DNA of 34,552 nt. It comes from CAYFPO01 sp964345035 (GTDB lineage: Bacteria; Fidelibacterota; Marinisomatia; SCGC-AAA003-L08; GCA-002704045). A program made the translations under genes and the position numbers. Positions 1-8,750 of this stretch are shown here, one piece after another (positions within the stretch are counted from its first letter, which is position 1; each line of letters starts with the position of its first letter). Below the pieces are notes generated by a model. The model saw only the letters and a program-made list of their open reading frames with translations. It made no database searches and was not told where the DNA came from. The stretch covers positions 1-34,552 of the forward strand of contig CAYFPO010000023.1 of assembly GCA_964345035.1 (NCBI GenBank), in the 5' to 3' direction.

Positions 1-132
1 TTCACAGTGCTCTGCATCATACTCAGCGCAGTTCATACCATCCCAGTCACCACCGCCCGGTTGTGCCTGTAATAATGCTGTGCTTCCACTGGTTATGAGG
101 AAAGTTACAACTATAGTTAGTATTTTTATCAT
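1..132 (-). CDS. Secreted cysteine-containing protein, N-terminal part only (runs off window)
   Basis: The first 44 codons of a minus-strand gene are visible and the rest lies beyond the left edge. ATG is at 132-130, with GAGGT about 8 nt upstream. The N-terminus MIKILTIVVTFLITSGSTAL reads as a Sec signal peptide with likely cleavage near LLQAQ, followed by a Gly/Asp stretch and an NCAEYDAEHCE cysteine pattern. That pattern resembles the repeated Cys motif of the next protein upstream (316-1770), so this is probably a relative exported to the periplasm or cell surface. It is in the same orientation and 183 nt downstream of that gene. Function is unknown, and domains beyond residue 44 cannot be judged. 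Confidence 0.7.
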   Translation of the reverse strand, partial: MIKILTIVVTFLITSGSTALLQAQPGGGDWDGMNCAEYDAEHCE

Positions 133-189
133 TTGATTTACCTCTTTCTTTTTATGGCGTATCTAAAATAAATTTGAGTAAGGTCAATG

Positions 190-240
190 CGGAGGATTTG
201 GCAAATTTCTGGTGACACTTTGCACCATTTGCCTCCTCCG
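190..240. other. Long bulged hairpin in the intergenic region of the secreted-protein genes
   Basis: Three consecutive stems nest perfectly: CGGAGGA (190-196) with TCCTCCG (234-240), GGCAAAT (200-206) with ATTTGCC (227-233), and GGTG (211-214) with CACC (223-226). The loop is 8 nt. The only unpaired arm bases are TTT and TTCT on one side, giving 18 base pairs in 51 nt. It lies between the stop of the gene at 316-1770 and the start at 132, both on the minus strand. No U-run follows on the minus strand, so a simple intrinsic terminator is unlikely. An mRNA processing, stability or regulatory element, or a small repeat, are all possible. Confidence 0.55.
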
Positions 241-315
241 TGTTGATTTATAAAGACCGCCTGTTTTTTAGTGTTTTCTTTTTACTATTATTCGATTGAA
301 TAATTCTTTTCGTTC

Positions 316-1770
316 TCATATAATCATTTCCACCATGAGTATGACATCCAGAATATTTAACATACCATCCATATTTACATCAGCTGACTGTATAAATTCT
401 CCTTCAATCAAAATAATATTCACCAGCAGTACAATATCCTGCACATTCATTACCCCGTCAGCATTCAAATCATGACTGATTCTAATATTGGGAATTATCA
501 AAAAGGACTGATCCCATTGCAGATAATCTTGGTCACCGGGTTCCATTATATATTCGGCTTGAGTTCCTTCATCCCAAAGATGAATAAAAATAAGGTTACC
601 GGGAATAAATCCGGGCAGCTGGTCTCCCTCTTCTAAGCAGTCATCCACTGCTATAAAGACAGGAATGGTTACAGGTACCCCCTGCCATTTTCCATTTCCT
701 GCAATAATGTTTCCTTCCTCAGGTGGACAAGTATCATAACTGGTGTTTCCAGTATGATCCATTAATCCGATATCGTTACCAAAATCTTCGTTACGACCAA
801 TATTGTTCCCAATAATATCTTCAATGGTGATGTAGCTTATGAATCCTTGTTCATTTTCTGCTAAATATTGGAAATATTCATTCAGATAGCCGTTCAGGAG
901 ATTCGCATAGTAATTTTCATTATCATATTCTGAAATGGTTATGCAATCAGATGCTTCCACCCCATTATCTGCATTCCAGTTGCCGTGGCTCCACATACCA
1001 TTACAATGGCCATCATAGACACATACGGTTTCATTAAGGGGTGTAAACTCTACGGTAAACAGGGTATGCGAACCGGGAGGAATATCGCTAATTTCATTAA
1101 GATGCCCTGATATTGTGGAAATATCATAATCAACATTTACATCATAATTCTCTAAAATACCACCGGAAACATACAATAATTCAATTCCGCTGAATTGCAG
1201 TTGGAAATTAAAAAATGGTGCGTTGGTGGTAATGACAACATCCAATATTCCGTTATATATATCCAGATTTTGAATGGTAAAAATGGTATTATATTGATCT
1301 GTCTCCTGGCAATTTCCTGAATCATTGTTCCAAATACAACTGGGTATGATCTCACAGATATCTTCCCCTAATTCGCTACAATTCCCAAATTGATGCCAGT
1401 CGTCCCATTCACCGTTATCACCGTCCCAGTCGAATCCACCATGTTCGCAATCCTGAAAAGAAGAATTCCATTGACACATAGGCAGAATTTCACATATATC
1501 CTGGCTATAATCGCTACAATAATCTTGATCATCTTGTTCACAAATATTTCCGTCCTCATTCCATTCACACATAGGGATCCATTGGCAGGTCTCAAAATCC
1601 AATTCTTCACAGTGCATCCCACTATCCCAGTTAATACACATATCCAATTCTTCACTCCATTGACAGTTGTCTGTAGCATTGCATTCCTCTTGGGATAAAT
1701 CCATACAATTATCTTGTGCCCAACTATTGGAAAAGAGAATTGCCAATAGAGGAATATATATTTTCATCAT
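316..1770 (-). CDS. Secreted Cys-rich repeat protein with cohesin-like region and dockerin-like C-terminus
   Basis: This is an exported 484-residue protein of unknown function. A signal peptide (residues 1-19, ending NSWAQ) is followed by four or five short modules of about 35 residues with spaced Cys and Trp (for example CMDLSQEECNATDNCQW), up to about residue 155. Residues ~160-260 resemble the beta-sandwich of cohesin-like domains; this is a weak, fold-level impression. The C-terminus has two calcium-binding dockerin-like repeats (DLNADGVMNVQDIV and DVNMDGMLNILDVI). Two adjacent ATG codons (1770 and 1767) are served by AAGGAG 7-10 nt upstream. The start overlaps the stop of the TPR gene by 4 nt (ATGA), so translational coupling is likely. 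Extracellular or surface location is inferred from the signal peptide and disulfide-type cysteines. Confidence 0.85.
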   Translation of the reverse strand: MMKIYIPLLAILFSNSWAQDNCMDLSQEECNATDNCQWSEELDMCINWDSGMHCEELDFETCQWIPMCEWNEDGNICEQDDQDYCSDYSQDICEILPMCQWNSSFQDCEHGGFDWDGDNGEWDDWHQFGNCSELGEDICEIIPSCIWNNDSGNCQETDQYNTIFTIQNLDIYNGILDVVITTNAPFFNFQLQFSGIELLYVSGGILENYDVNVDYDISTISGHLNEISDIPPGSHTLFTVEFTPLNETVCVYDGHCNGMWSHGNWNADNGVEASDCITISEYDNENYYANLLNGYLNEYFQYLAENEQGFISYITIEDIIGNNIGRNEDFGNDIGLMDHTGNTSYDTCPPEEGNIIAGNGKWQGVPVTIPVFIAVDDCLEEGDQLPGFIPGNLIFIHLWDEGTQAEYIMEPGDQDYLQWDQSFLIIPNIRISHDLNADGVMNVQDIVLLVNIILIEGEFIQSADVNMDGMLNILDVILMVEMII

Positions 1771-3275
1771 TTTGTTTTCTCCTTTTTGTCTAAAATTCCG
1801 TTCATTTTTGAAACTAATCGAGAATAGTTCAATTCTAATTTCTTGCTAAGTATTTTTTTATTAAACTCATATTCCTTCAATAAATAGGTTAATATTTGCT
1901 CTTCGAATTCTCCATTTAATTTCTTCCATGGAAGCGTATCATTTTGAGCAATAAAGTGCTGAATGCCATCCGGAACTTTTTTTAGCTTCTGTTGTGCACT
2001 ACGGTTCATTACTTTTGAAAAAGTGGAATTTGAAATCTGCAACTTTTTTACTGTGTCTTTAACTGATCCCGTTTGTTTTAATATTTCATTGAGGGCAGCA
2101 TTCTGGAATGTTGCCCTTATGGCTTTCATACTTTGATTAATGGCAAAGGAAAATTCAATTCCGTTTTCAGTGGAATCAATCTCATTTTCATGGGGATGTT
2201 TTAAACTCTCCTCAATAACTTTCAATTTTTCACCATTTATTGGGAATTTATGGTGTGCTAACTCAAGTGATGCCTGTGCACCCTGATGATAATACTTTCT
2301 TGCTTCTTTAATTTTTTTTTGTTGTTCAGCTGCTTTCCCTATATAGTAACATGTACCGGGAATCAAATGGAAAACGCCTTTGAGGAGTGCAATGTCAAGA
2401 GCATTTCTGAAATATTTTTCTGTTTTTTGAAAATTATTCTCCTTGAAATATATAAAGCCTATATTTCCTGAAGTGTAACAACGGGTATAATGACTGAGTG
2501 CATTTTCAGCTGTTACCTGAAGTGTTTTTATAGCAGACGCACTGTTTCCCCTACGAAACTGTAACATACCTTTATCATGCATAATGGCATCACGGATATG
2601 CTGAAAATCATGCTCAATGCAAATGTCTAATCCCTTATCGTATTCATCTGCAGCTTTATCAAACAGCATTTGTTTACCATAGATATTACCAATATTTTTA
2701 TAATGATAAGCTAAGGTTGCCAACTGACCAGAATCCTTAAAATAGTTACTTGATATAATCAGATTATCCAGTACTGCATAATTTCCGTTTCTAGCCCGAA
2801 TGACATTTTCATAATAGGAGGCTATATGTTGTAGATACTCAGATTTAACTTCGGATTTACACATTGAAAGGATAATCAAAGCCTGCTCTCTGTTTCCCGT
2901 AAGATTCAAAATATTTACCATTTCCAACATAATAAACGCTTTTGCATCTGAACCAGCATTTTCCGAAAGGTGAAAAGCAGTCCCTAAATGCTGAATGGAT
3001 TTTAACAGTTTTCCCTCACCCAAAAAACAACGGGCGATGCCTGCATGGAGTACAGCTCTTTGAGATGAATCTTCAACGACTAAAAGAGATTCTAATTCAC
3101 TGCGGGTACGGATTACATCATATTGATTAAACTGCGCCAAATGTGCAACAAAATCCGTCCATTGATCCGGTGCTTCTGTAGTTACTGTCAAGTCTGTAAT
3201 AACAGCAGCATCTTTCCCCTGAAAAATTTCAGGGAGGTAATTCGATTTCGTATTTAGTGTGAGTTGATGTAACAT
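1767..3275 (-). CDS. TPR-repeat protein with C-terminal Fis-like helix-turn-helix segments
   Basis: A 502-residue cytoplasmic protein without a signal peptide. From about residue 65 to 355 it consists of helical TPR-type repeats (for example YHYKNIGNIYGKQMLFDKAADEY and NIGFIYFKENNFQKTEKYF motifs). Two C-terminal segments, around residues 395-425 and 460-495, have the spacing of Fis/HTH_8-type helix-turn-helix units (LKQTGSVKDTVKKLQISNST and LTYLLKEYEFNKKILSKKLE). This suggests a TPR-containing DNA-binding regulator that responds to a peptide or protein partner. The partner and targets are not visible. It is the first gene of a coupled pair: its TGA overlaps the ATG of the secreted protein. 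The start ATG at 3275 has only a weak upstream GAGAAG. The function is an inference from architecture. Confidence 0.8.
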   Translation of the reverse strand: MLHQLTLNTKSNYLPEIFQGKDAAVITDLTVTTEAPDQWTDFVAHLAQFNQYDVIRTRSELESLLVVEDSSQRAVLHAGIARCFLGEGKLLKSIQHLGTAFHLSENAGSDAKAFIMLEMVNILNLTGNREQALIILSMCKSEVKSEYLQHIASYYENVIRARNGNYAVLDNLIISSNYFKDSGQLATLAYHYKNIGNIYGKQMLFDKAADEYDKGLDICIEHDFQHIRDAIMHDKGMLQFRRGNSASAIKTLQVTAENALSHYTRCYTSGNIGFIYFKENNFQKTEKYFRNALDIALLKGVFHLIPGTCYYIGKAAEQQKKIKEARKYYHQGAQASLELAHHKFPINGEKLKVIEESLKHPHENEIDSTENGIEFSFAINQSMKAIRATFQNAALNEILKQTGSVKDTVKKLQISNSTFSKVMNRSAQQKLKKVPDGIQHFIAQNDTLPWKKLNGEFEEQILTYLLKEYEFNKKILSKKLELNYSRLVSKMNGILDKKEKTK

Positions 3276-3921
3276 TTTTACAATATCTTCTCACTAAACT
3301 TACACAGGAATATTTCCTTATTGCAAATATTATTTGCATATTGTACATTCTGTTACATTTTAGTAATATCACTGGTGATAAAATATTATTGATTGATTAT
3401 CTTATATAATAGATTTAAGTCTGCCTTATTGATGTCTGTGTATATATAAAGTGTAGGGAGTTAATCAGGTTGATACGATTATTAACCACAGATAACATGG
3501 ACATACTGATTTTTTGTAATGCACTATTCATCGGATAAAATATCCCTAAGTCTATTCTGGTATTTTCGAAATTATAAATTTCAATCCAATCCTCTGGGAA
3601 AAAAAGAGTATCTAAGGAATAATAATTTTTTTCATTTTCTCAATATAGTGAATATGTTAAAATGACCTATAAAACCGCCTGCATTTATATGTAAAGATGA
3701 TTTCTATATTTTGATTTTACATTTCCTAAATCAAATATTTACCTAACACAATTTGGTATTTCCGTTTAGGAATCCAGTATTTCTACTTGAAATACAAATT
3801 CAGAACTCTTTACAAAATTTATATACATGTATGATGTTTCAAGTTTAAATTCTAAGTGGAGTTAAACTATCAGGATTTGTAAATAAAACCTATTCATCTA
3901 ATATTATTAATGGAGGATAAA
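3276..3921. other. AT-rich divergent intergenic region
   Basis: About 640 nt separate two divergent genes, the TPR regulator (minus) and the binding protein (plus). I see no open frame with coding character, no RNA gene and no clear repeat. A TATAAT hexamer lies at 3405-3410 but has no convincing -35 at normal spacing, so I do not call a promoter. GGAGG at 3912-3916 is the ribosome binding site of the next gene. Confidence 0.5.
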
Positions 3922-5022
3922 ATGAATATATCACCAAAATTCCTGAAATGGGTAATTAGTTTTTGCATCATAACTTTCTGTATGTGTGAAAGTGAAAAGG
4001 TCAGAATATTTGTTGTGAGTAGTTATCACCGAGAATATCTCTGGTCTCAAGCTACCCAGGACGGTTTATGTTCTGCCATGCTCAGGTTTGGATATCTGGA
4101 CGATCAGGAACAAATTGATAAATTTACAATAAATGATTTTGTGGAAAGTTCAAGATCTGTGATTAAAAAAGAATGGATGGACACAAAACGAAAATATTCC
4201 AAACTTGAAATTGCCAAGACAACCAATAGGATTATGAATATTATTGATCAATTTGATCCCGATATAGTGCTGTTGGGTGATGATAATGCTACCAATTATA
4301 TTGGCAACCAACTTTTGGATACAGATATACCAGTTGTTTTCTGGGGGGTCAATGGATTACCTTTGAAATATGGATTGCTGGACGGTATGGATGAGCCGGG
4401 ACATAATGTAACAGGAATATGGCAGTCTGGATATCATCAGGAAAGTTTGGAATTATTGAAAGGGTTGGTTCCAAATGCACAAACTTTTGGAATTATTGCC
4501 TGTGATTCTGAAACTACTCGTCCAAAAATTAAGCAAATAAGATTGCTTGATAGAGAAGGCGAAATTCCACTGAAATTGATGGGGACAGTAGTTACCAATT
4601 CCTGGGAAGAATTTAAGAATGAGACATTGAATCTAGCTGAAAAAGTGGATGCATTTTTTGTGCTGAACCATGATACAATTAAAGACTACAATGGAAATCA
4701 TATCAATATGATGAGTGTAGGTAAATGGTATTTAGAAAATATCGATATACCTGAAACATCCCACGAGGGACAATTTGTATTGGAGGGAATGCTGTGTACT
4801 GCCAACGATTCAGGATACAATCAAAGTTATGAAGCATTTTTAATCGCAATGTCAATCATAGAACAGAATTATGATGTGTCTAAAATTCAGCCCCGCTCAC
4901 CACAAAGAGGACCATTTATGGTAAATAAGCAACGCGCCCAAATGCTGGGAATATCTCTGGAGAGTAAATCAGAATTAATTGAAGAACTCGTGAATGAAGC
5001 TTTGGCATTAAAAGGCAAATAA
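3922..5022 (+). CDS. Periplasmic ABC-type substrate-binding protein (ABC_sub_bind-like), sensor partner
   Basis: A 366-residue exported solute-binding protein of the ABC_sub_bind family type (two-lobed, BMP/sugar-binding fold). Visible marks are IFVVSSYHREYLWSQATQDG near the N-terminus, DPDIVLLGDDNATNYIGNQL, IPVVFWGVNG, GHNVTGIWQSGYHQESLELL (family-typical NVTG) and the hinge region GIIACDSETTRPKIKQI. The N-terminus MNISPKFLKWVISFCIITFC is a signal sequence. ATG at 3922 is preferred over an in-frame ATG at 3910 because GGAGG sits 5 nt before it, and because the truncated copy at 8252 aligns at exactly this codon. The gene abuts a hybrid histidine kinase (TAA immediately followed by TTG), and no transporter permease or ATPase is nearby. 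It therefore probably delivers a ligand signal to the kinase rather than to a transporter. Confidence 0.85.
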   Translation: MNISPKFLKWVISFCIITFCMCESEKVRIFVVSSYHREYLWSQATQDGLCSAMLRFGYLDDQEQIDKFTINDFVESSRSVIKKEWMDTKRKYSKLEIAKTTNRIMNIIDQFDPDIVLLGDDNATNYIGNQLLDTDIPVVFWGVNGLPLKYGLLDGMDEPGHNVTGIWQSGYHQESLELLKGLVPNAQTFGIIACDSETTRPKIKQIRLLDREGEIPLKLMGTVVTNSWEEFKNETLNLAEKVDAFFVLNHDTIKDYNGNHINMMSVGKWYLENIDIPETSHEGQFVLEGMLCTANDSGYNQSYEAFLIAMSIIEQNYDVSKIQPRSPQRGPFMVNKQRAQMLGISLESKSELIEELVNEALALKGK

Positions 5023-7695
5023 TTGAAAAAATTAAAAGGAAATTCATTTTTCGTCCGACTTCTGTATATTTTTGGCAGTCTAATTACTGTCGTCAGCGGA
5101 GTGTTAATTCTAATTTCCTTTTTTTTCAGTAGGAAATTTGTTACTAATCAGGCTCAGGAAAATATTACAAAAAAAATTGAAATCATTGATGATCATTTTA
5201 ACAGAAATTATACAAAAGAGATTTCCATAAATTTACGCAATCTTTCAAATTCACCTCTAATTGTAGATTATCTATCCGCTTCAGAAATTGAACAGAATAT
5301 AATTGCTAAAAAAATTGAGCAATTATTCCTTCAGACGACATTTGATTATACAAATTATGAGAGTATTTATTTTATTGATAATCAGGGTCAACCGAAGTTT
5401 GGTGTCAAAAATGGAAAAAGGATCAGACATTTTCTGGAAGTGTACAACAATAATTCAATCAGTCAAAATAGAAGTCAAACTTCTGATTCACCTCAAATTG
5501 CAAAAAACCGAATCATAAACAAACTAAGTAAAAATTTACCCGGTGAAATTGCAGTATCGGGACCACATCAGGAAGAATTGGACAATTCAAATTTTTATAC
5601 TGGAATTTCAATTCTCGATATGGATACTGGGAATATAGGGGGGTATATCATCATAAAATGCAGTCTAATAAAATTCTGGAAATATTTAGACAAAATGCAA
5701 TTGTTTGGAGAAAATTCAATTTGGGTGTATTCACCATTTCAGGATGTGCTTAAACAACCTCCCGATACAGCTTTTGCATTTTCCCCGATTGAATACTTAT
5801 TCAAAGAAGCTGATATATCTGAAGTTCAAAATATTGTTTATTCTAAAAAATCAGAAATTGTCAATGAAGGATTATTTGGACAAATCAGAGGGTCCATAAT
5901 TCCTGACCAAATATTATTAAAAATTGCCATTACTGTTCCATATTCACTTCAATTCAGAGATATTAATCCGCTTATCAAATTTTACTCTGGAGTATTTTTC
6001 ATATCCATTATAGTTGGGCTTGTCTTAGCATGGTCAATTTCAACATATATGTCAGAACCATTAGAAGAATTGGCATCTGCGGCTGAAAGAGTTTCCGGAG
6101 GTGATCTGGGTACTCAGGTAGAATTGGATACAACCGGTGAATTAAAGCTGTTGGTAGACAGTTTCAATGATATGGCAAAAAATTTAAAAGACCAGAGAAC
6201 TGAATTGGAAAATTCAGAATTAGAATTGAAAAAACTGGTTGAATTTCCCACACAGAATCCCGATCCGGTGTTACATATTGATTATAATGGAAAAATATTA
6301 ATGATAAATCCAGCATTATCCGGATATTTTGAGAGAAATGTTTTGGGTGCATCCGCAGTTAAAATATTCCCGAACTTTAATGAAATATTTAAAGAGGATT
6401 CGTATGAAAATAAACCCATCCAAGTTGAAGAAAAAATTGGGAATAAGATATTTTTATTTACGATCAAAAGGCACACACCAACAAATTCCTATTACATTTA
6501 TGGCGCTGATATTACAGAATTGAAAAAAGTGCAGCAGGATTTGATTACTGCAAAAGGTGAGGCAGAAGCCTCCGACCATGCTAAATCTGTATTTCTTGCA
6601 ACTATATCCCACGAGGTTCGAACCCCCTTAAATGTAGTATTGGGATATACGGACCTATTATATAAAGATCTGGCAGAACAAATGAGTACCGAACAGAAAG
6701 GAATGTTCGAATCCATTTTCCAAGCTAGTGATAGATTAAAGCAATTAATAGAAGATGTTCTGGATGTGTCCCGTATTGAAGCGGGAAAGATGAAATTCTC
6801 TATTTCTGAGATAGAGGCCGATGAAATGACAAGAAAATGTGTAAATGAAATACGTGTATCAGCAAAGGAAAAAAATCTAGATATTATTGAAGAGTATGGC
6901 GCACCAAAAATAAGGATATCAGTAGATGAAGTTCGTTTAAACCAGGCATTGGGGAATATACTCATTAATGCAGTAAAATATACAAAAAAGGGGTGTATCA
7001 CCATAAAGTCTGTAGTATCTGGTGAAAAATATCTGGTTTCTGTTATGGACACAGGTATAGGCATCCCTGAGGAATTCATGCCGCATTTATTTACCTATTT
7101 TAAACAGGCAGACGAGGGATATTCACGACATTATGAAGGAGCGGGGCTAGGTCTCCATATTAGTAATAGACTGATCAGAGCTATGGGCGGCGAAATCCAG
7201 GTAAAAAGCAAGGAAAACACGGGGTCAACTTTCACGATTTCATTGGACATATCAACTACTCTGGAACACACAAAAAAACACAAATCAGAACATTCAGTAG
7301 ATATTCCGAAAATTCATGGAATCAGGGAATCAACCACAATCTTGATTTTAGATGATAATCAACCAAATGTTCAATATGTAGAATTTGTTTTGAAGAGACT
7401 AAAAATAAATTCGATGTCTATTGATACTGGTGAAAAAGCAATGAAAATATTACAGAAAAATAAGGTGGATTGTATTTTAGCTGATATCAGTCTTTCAGTG
7501 GGAATGTCCGGTATTGATTTTATGAAGGAAGTAAGAAAACTAGACAAATTTGACAAAATTCCAATAATTGCAGTCACTGCACATACAATGAAAGGTCAGA
7601 AGGAAGAATTCCTGGAAATGGGATTCGACGGATACCTCCCAAAGCCATTTAAGGAGGATGATTTAGTTGGAATTCTCAATAAACATTTAAGCTAA
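5023..7695 (+). CDS. Membrane hybrid histidine kinase (sensor-HAMP-PAS-HisKA-HATPase-REC)
   Basis: An 890-residue two-component sensor. Order: TM1 (~12-36), extracytoplasmic sensor region (~40-315), TM2 (~322-343), HAMP (~344-395), PAS (~405-500), HisKA with phospho-acceptor His530 in ATISHEVRTPLN, and an ATPase domain with an N-box (NILINAVKYT) and G-boxes (DTGIGI, GAGLGL). A C-terminal receiver follows, with acidic DD in LILDDNQ, phospho-acceptor Asp821, Thr852 and Lys874 (PKPF). It starts with TTG directly after the TAA of the binding-protein gene, with AAAGG about 8 nt upstream. No in-frame ATG is available before the first membrane segment, so TTG is accepted. The receiver probably passes phosphate to an HPt protein; a candidate is encoded convergently just downstream. 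No output regulator is present in the window. Confidence 0.92.
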   Translation: MKKLKGNSFFVRLLYIFGSLITVVSGVLILISFFFSRKFVTNQAQENITKKIEIIDDHFNRNYTKEISINLRNLSNSPLIVDYLSASEIEQNIIAKKIEQLFLQTTFDYTNYESIYFIDNQGQPKFGVKNGKRIRHFLEVYNNNSISQNRSQTSDSPQIAKNRIINKLSKNLPGEIAVSGPHQEELDNSNFYTGISILDMDTGNIGGYIIIKCSLIKFWKYLDKMQLFGENSIWVYSPFQDVLKQPPDTAFAFSPIEYLFKEADISEVQNIVYSKKSEIVNEGLFGQIRGSIIPDQILLKIAITVPYSLQFRDINPLIKFYSGVFFISIIVGLVLAWSISTYMSEPLEELASAAERVSGGDLGTQVELDTTGELKLLVDSFNDMAKNLKDQRTELENSELELKKLVEFPTQNPDPVLHIDYNGKILMINPALSGYFERNVLGASAVKIFPNFNEIFKEDSYENKPIQVEEKIGNKIFLFTIKRHTPTNSYYIYGADITELKKVQQDLITAKGEAEASDHAKSVFLATISHEVRTPLNVVLGYTDLLYKDLAEQMSTEQKGMFESIFQASDRLKQLIEDVLDVSRIEAGKMKFSISEIEADEMTRKCVNEIRVSAKEKNLDIIEEYGAPKIRISVDEVRLNQALGNILINAVKYTKKGCITIKSVVSGEKYLVSVMDTGIGIPEEFMPHLFTYFKQADEGYSRHYEGAGLGLHISNRLIRAMGGEIQVKSKENTGSTFTISLDISTTLEHTKKHKSEHSVDIPKIHGIRESTTILILDDNQPNVQYVEFVLKRLKINSMSIDTGEKAMKILQKNKVDCILADISLSVGMSGIDFMKEVRKLDKFDKIPIIAVTAHTMKGQKEEFLEMGFDGYLPKPFKEDDLVGILNKHLS

Positions 7696-7719
7696 TTATC
7701 TATTCAGATTCAGGATTAG

Positions 7720-8025
7720 TTACAAATCATCCTTTCGTAATTCTTTTTCATTAGTAACAAATGTCTGTATATTTTTGATAATAGTTCCAATTTGAGTGAT
7801 ATTTCTCTGGTCAGCAAAATTCATAATCTCCTGACCATTTTCCTGAAGATTTTTGAATCCGTAAATAGCACTTGAACCTTTTAATTCATGACCAAATTTG
7901 TGTAAAGATTGAAAATCTTCATTTTCTATACTGTCCGTTACATCCATTAAGGATTTTTTAACATAATCCAGGAACTTTATGATAAGTTTTTTAAATTCTG
8001 GGTCATTTAAATAATCTGAATTCAC
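7720..8025 (-). CDS. HPt-domain phosphotransfer protein
   Basis: A small histidine phosphotransfer domain. Counted from a GTG at 8025 the protein is 101 residues, with the HPt signature around His46 (KFGHELKGSSAIYGF). Residues 4-20 (DYLNDPEFKKLIIKFLD) are the usual first helix. It is expected to accept phosphate from the receiver of the kinase that ends 24 nt away on the opposite strand. The minus-strand frame stays open to 8166, but the extra 47 codons look unlike an HPt N-terminus, and no Shine-Dalgarno sequence supports any start. The 5' end may therefore have been replaced by the rearrangement that brought in the truncated copy at 8252. The domain call is firm; the start is uncertain. Confidence 0.7.
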   Translation of the reverse strand: MNSDYLNDPEFKKLIIKFLDYVKKSLMDVTDSIENEDFQSLHKFGHELKGSSAIYGFKNLQENGQEIMNFADQRNITQIGTIIKNIQTFVTNEKELRKDDL

Positions 8026-8251
8026 GAGGATTAATTTAAGAAGAGGAAGGGATTTTTTAAAACAATATCCGATTGGACTTACTAAAAAAAGTTTACACAA
8101 AGTTAAGCAACTTTTAATTTCAAGTGATAACCGGAGACTTAATGAAATCAAAAAACCAATACACAATAATAAGTTTTACAATCAATCCGGAAAAATTGTT
8201 ACCCTTTCCCAATTATTTGGTAAGTGAAATGAGTTGATAATGTCATTCAAT

Positions 8252-8554
8252 ATGGGTGTATCATCAAAATTCCTGAAATGGGTAATTAGTTTTTGCATCA
8301 TAACTTTCTGTATGTGTGAAAGTGAAAAGGTCAGAATATTTGTTGTGAGTAGTTATCACCGAGAATATCTCTGGTCTCAAGCTACCCAGGACGGTTTATG
8401 TTCTGCCATGCTCAGGCTTGGATATCTGGAAGATCAGGAACAAATTGATAAATTTACAACAAATGCTTTCAACTTGTTGACAGTAATTTGGTTTTTTATT
8501 TCTACACGTGTTTACCCCAAAAATCGGTTTTGTAATAAACCCAAATGTTCTTAA
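8252..8554 (+). pseudogene. Truncated duplicate of the substrate-binding protein gene 5' end
   Basis: The first ~73 codons repeat the binding-protein gene at 3922. Over 209 nt (3931-4139 against 8261-8469) I count five differences (3934, 4087, 4101, 4130, 4136), and all five change the amino acid. Homology then stops abruptly after TTNAF, and an unrelated tail of about 27 codons runs to a TAA. Only the signal peptide and the first beta-alpha unit remain, so no ligand pocket can form. There is no GGAGG before this start. It is best read as a recent partial duplication or a remnant of a paralogous locus. A secreted small product is possible but unlikely. Confidence 0.8.
8261..8469 (+). repeat. 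209-bp direct repeat of 3931-4139 (97.6 % identical)
   Basis: This is a same-orientation copy of 3931-4139, 4330 nt downstream, ungapped with five substitutions. The pair brackets the sensory kinase and the HPt gene, so homologous recombination between the copies would delete that whole segment. Confidence 0.9.
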
Positions 8555-8661
8555 AAGTACAGTTATTTTTCTAAAATGTTTCATAAGTAATTTTCTACTA
8601 ATTATATTCTATTTAATTCCCTTACCTAAGAATATAAAAAAAAAGTTATTATAAATAAAAG

Positions 8662-8687
8662 ATAATTGGATATATATATCCAATTAT
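8662..8687. repeat. Perfect 26-bp palindrome upstream of the lipoprotein gene
   Basis: The arms ATAATTGGATATA and TATATCCAATTAT are exact reverse complements with no spacer. It lies in a 196-nt AT-rich gap, ending 63 nt before the ATG at 8751. It could be an operator for a dimeric regulator of the lipoprotein/porin-cytochrome pair, or an RNA hairpin. No T-run follows directly, so it is not a typical terminator. Confidence 0.5.
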
Positions 8688-8750
8688 AGTAAATTTCCAA
8701 TTAGTTATTAGAGGTAGTCTTTACTTTTTAACTAATTAAATGATTATAAT

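Noticed and set aside
1390..1698. 102-codon plus-strand frame
   Set aside because: It is antisense to the Cys-rich repeats of the secreted protein. The repeats themselves keep the other frame open.
6498..7079. 193-codon minus-strand frame
   Set aside because: It is the antisense shadow of the HisKA/HATPase part of the histidine kinase and has no recognisable features of its own.
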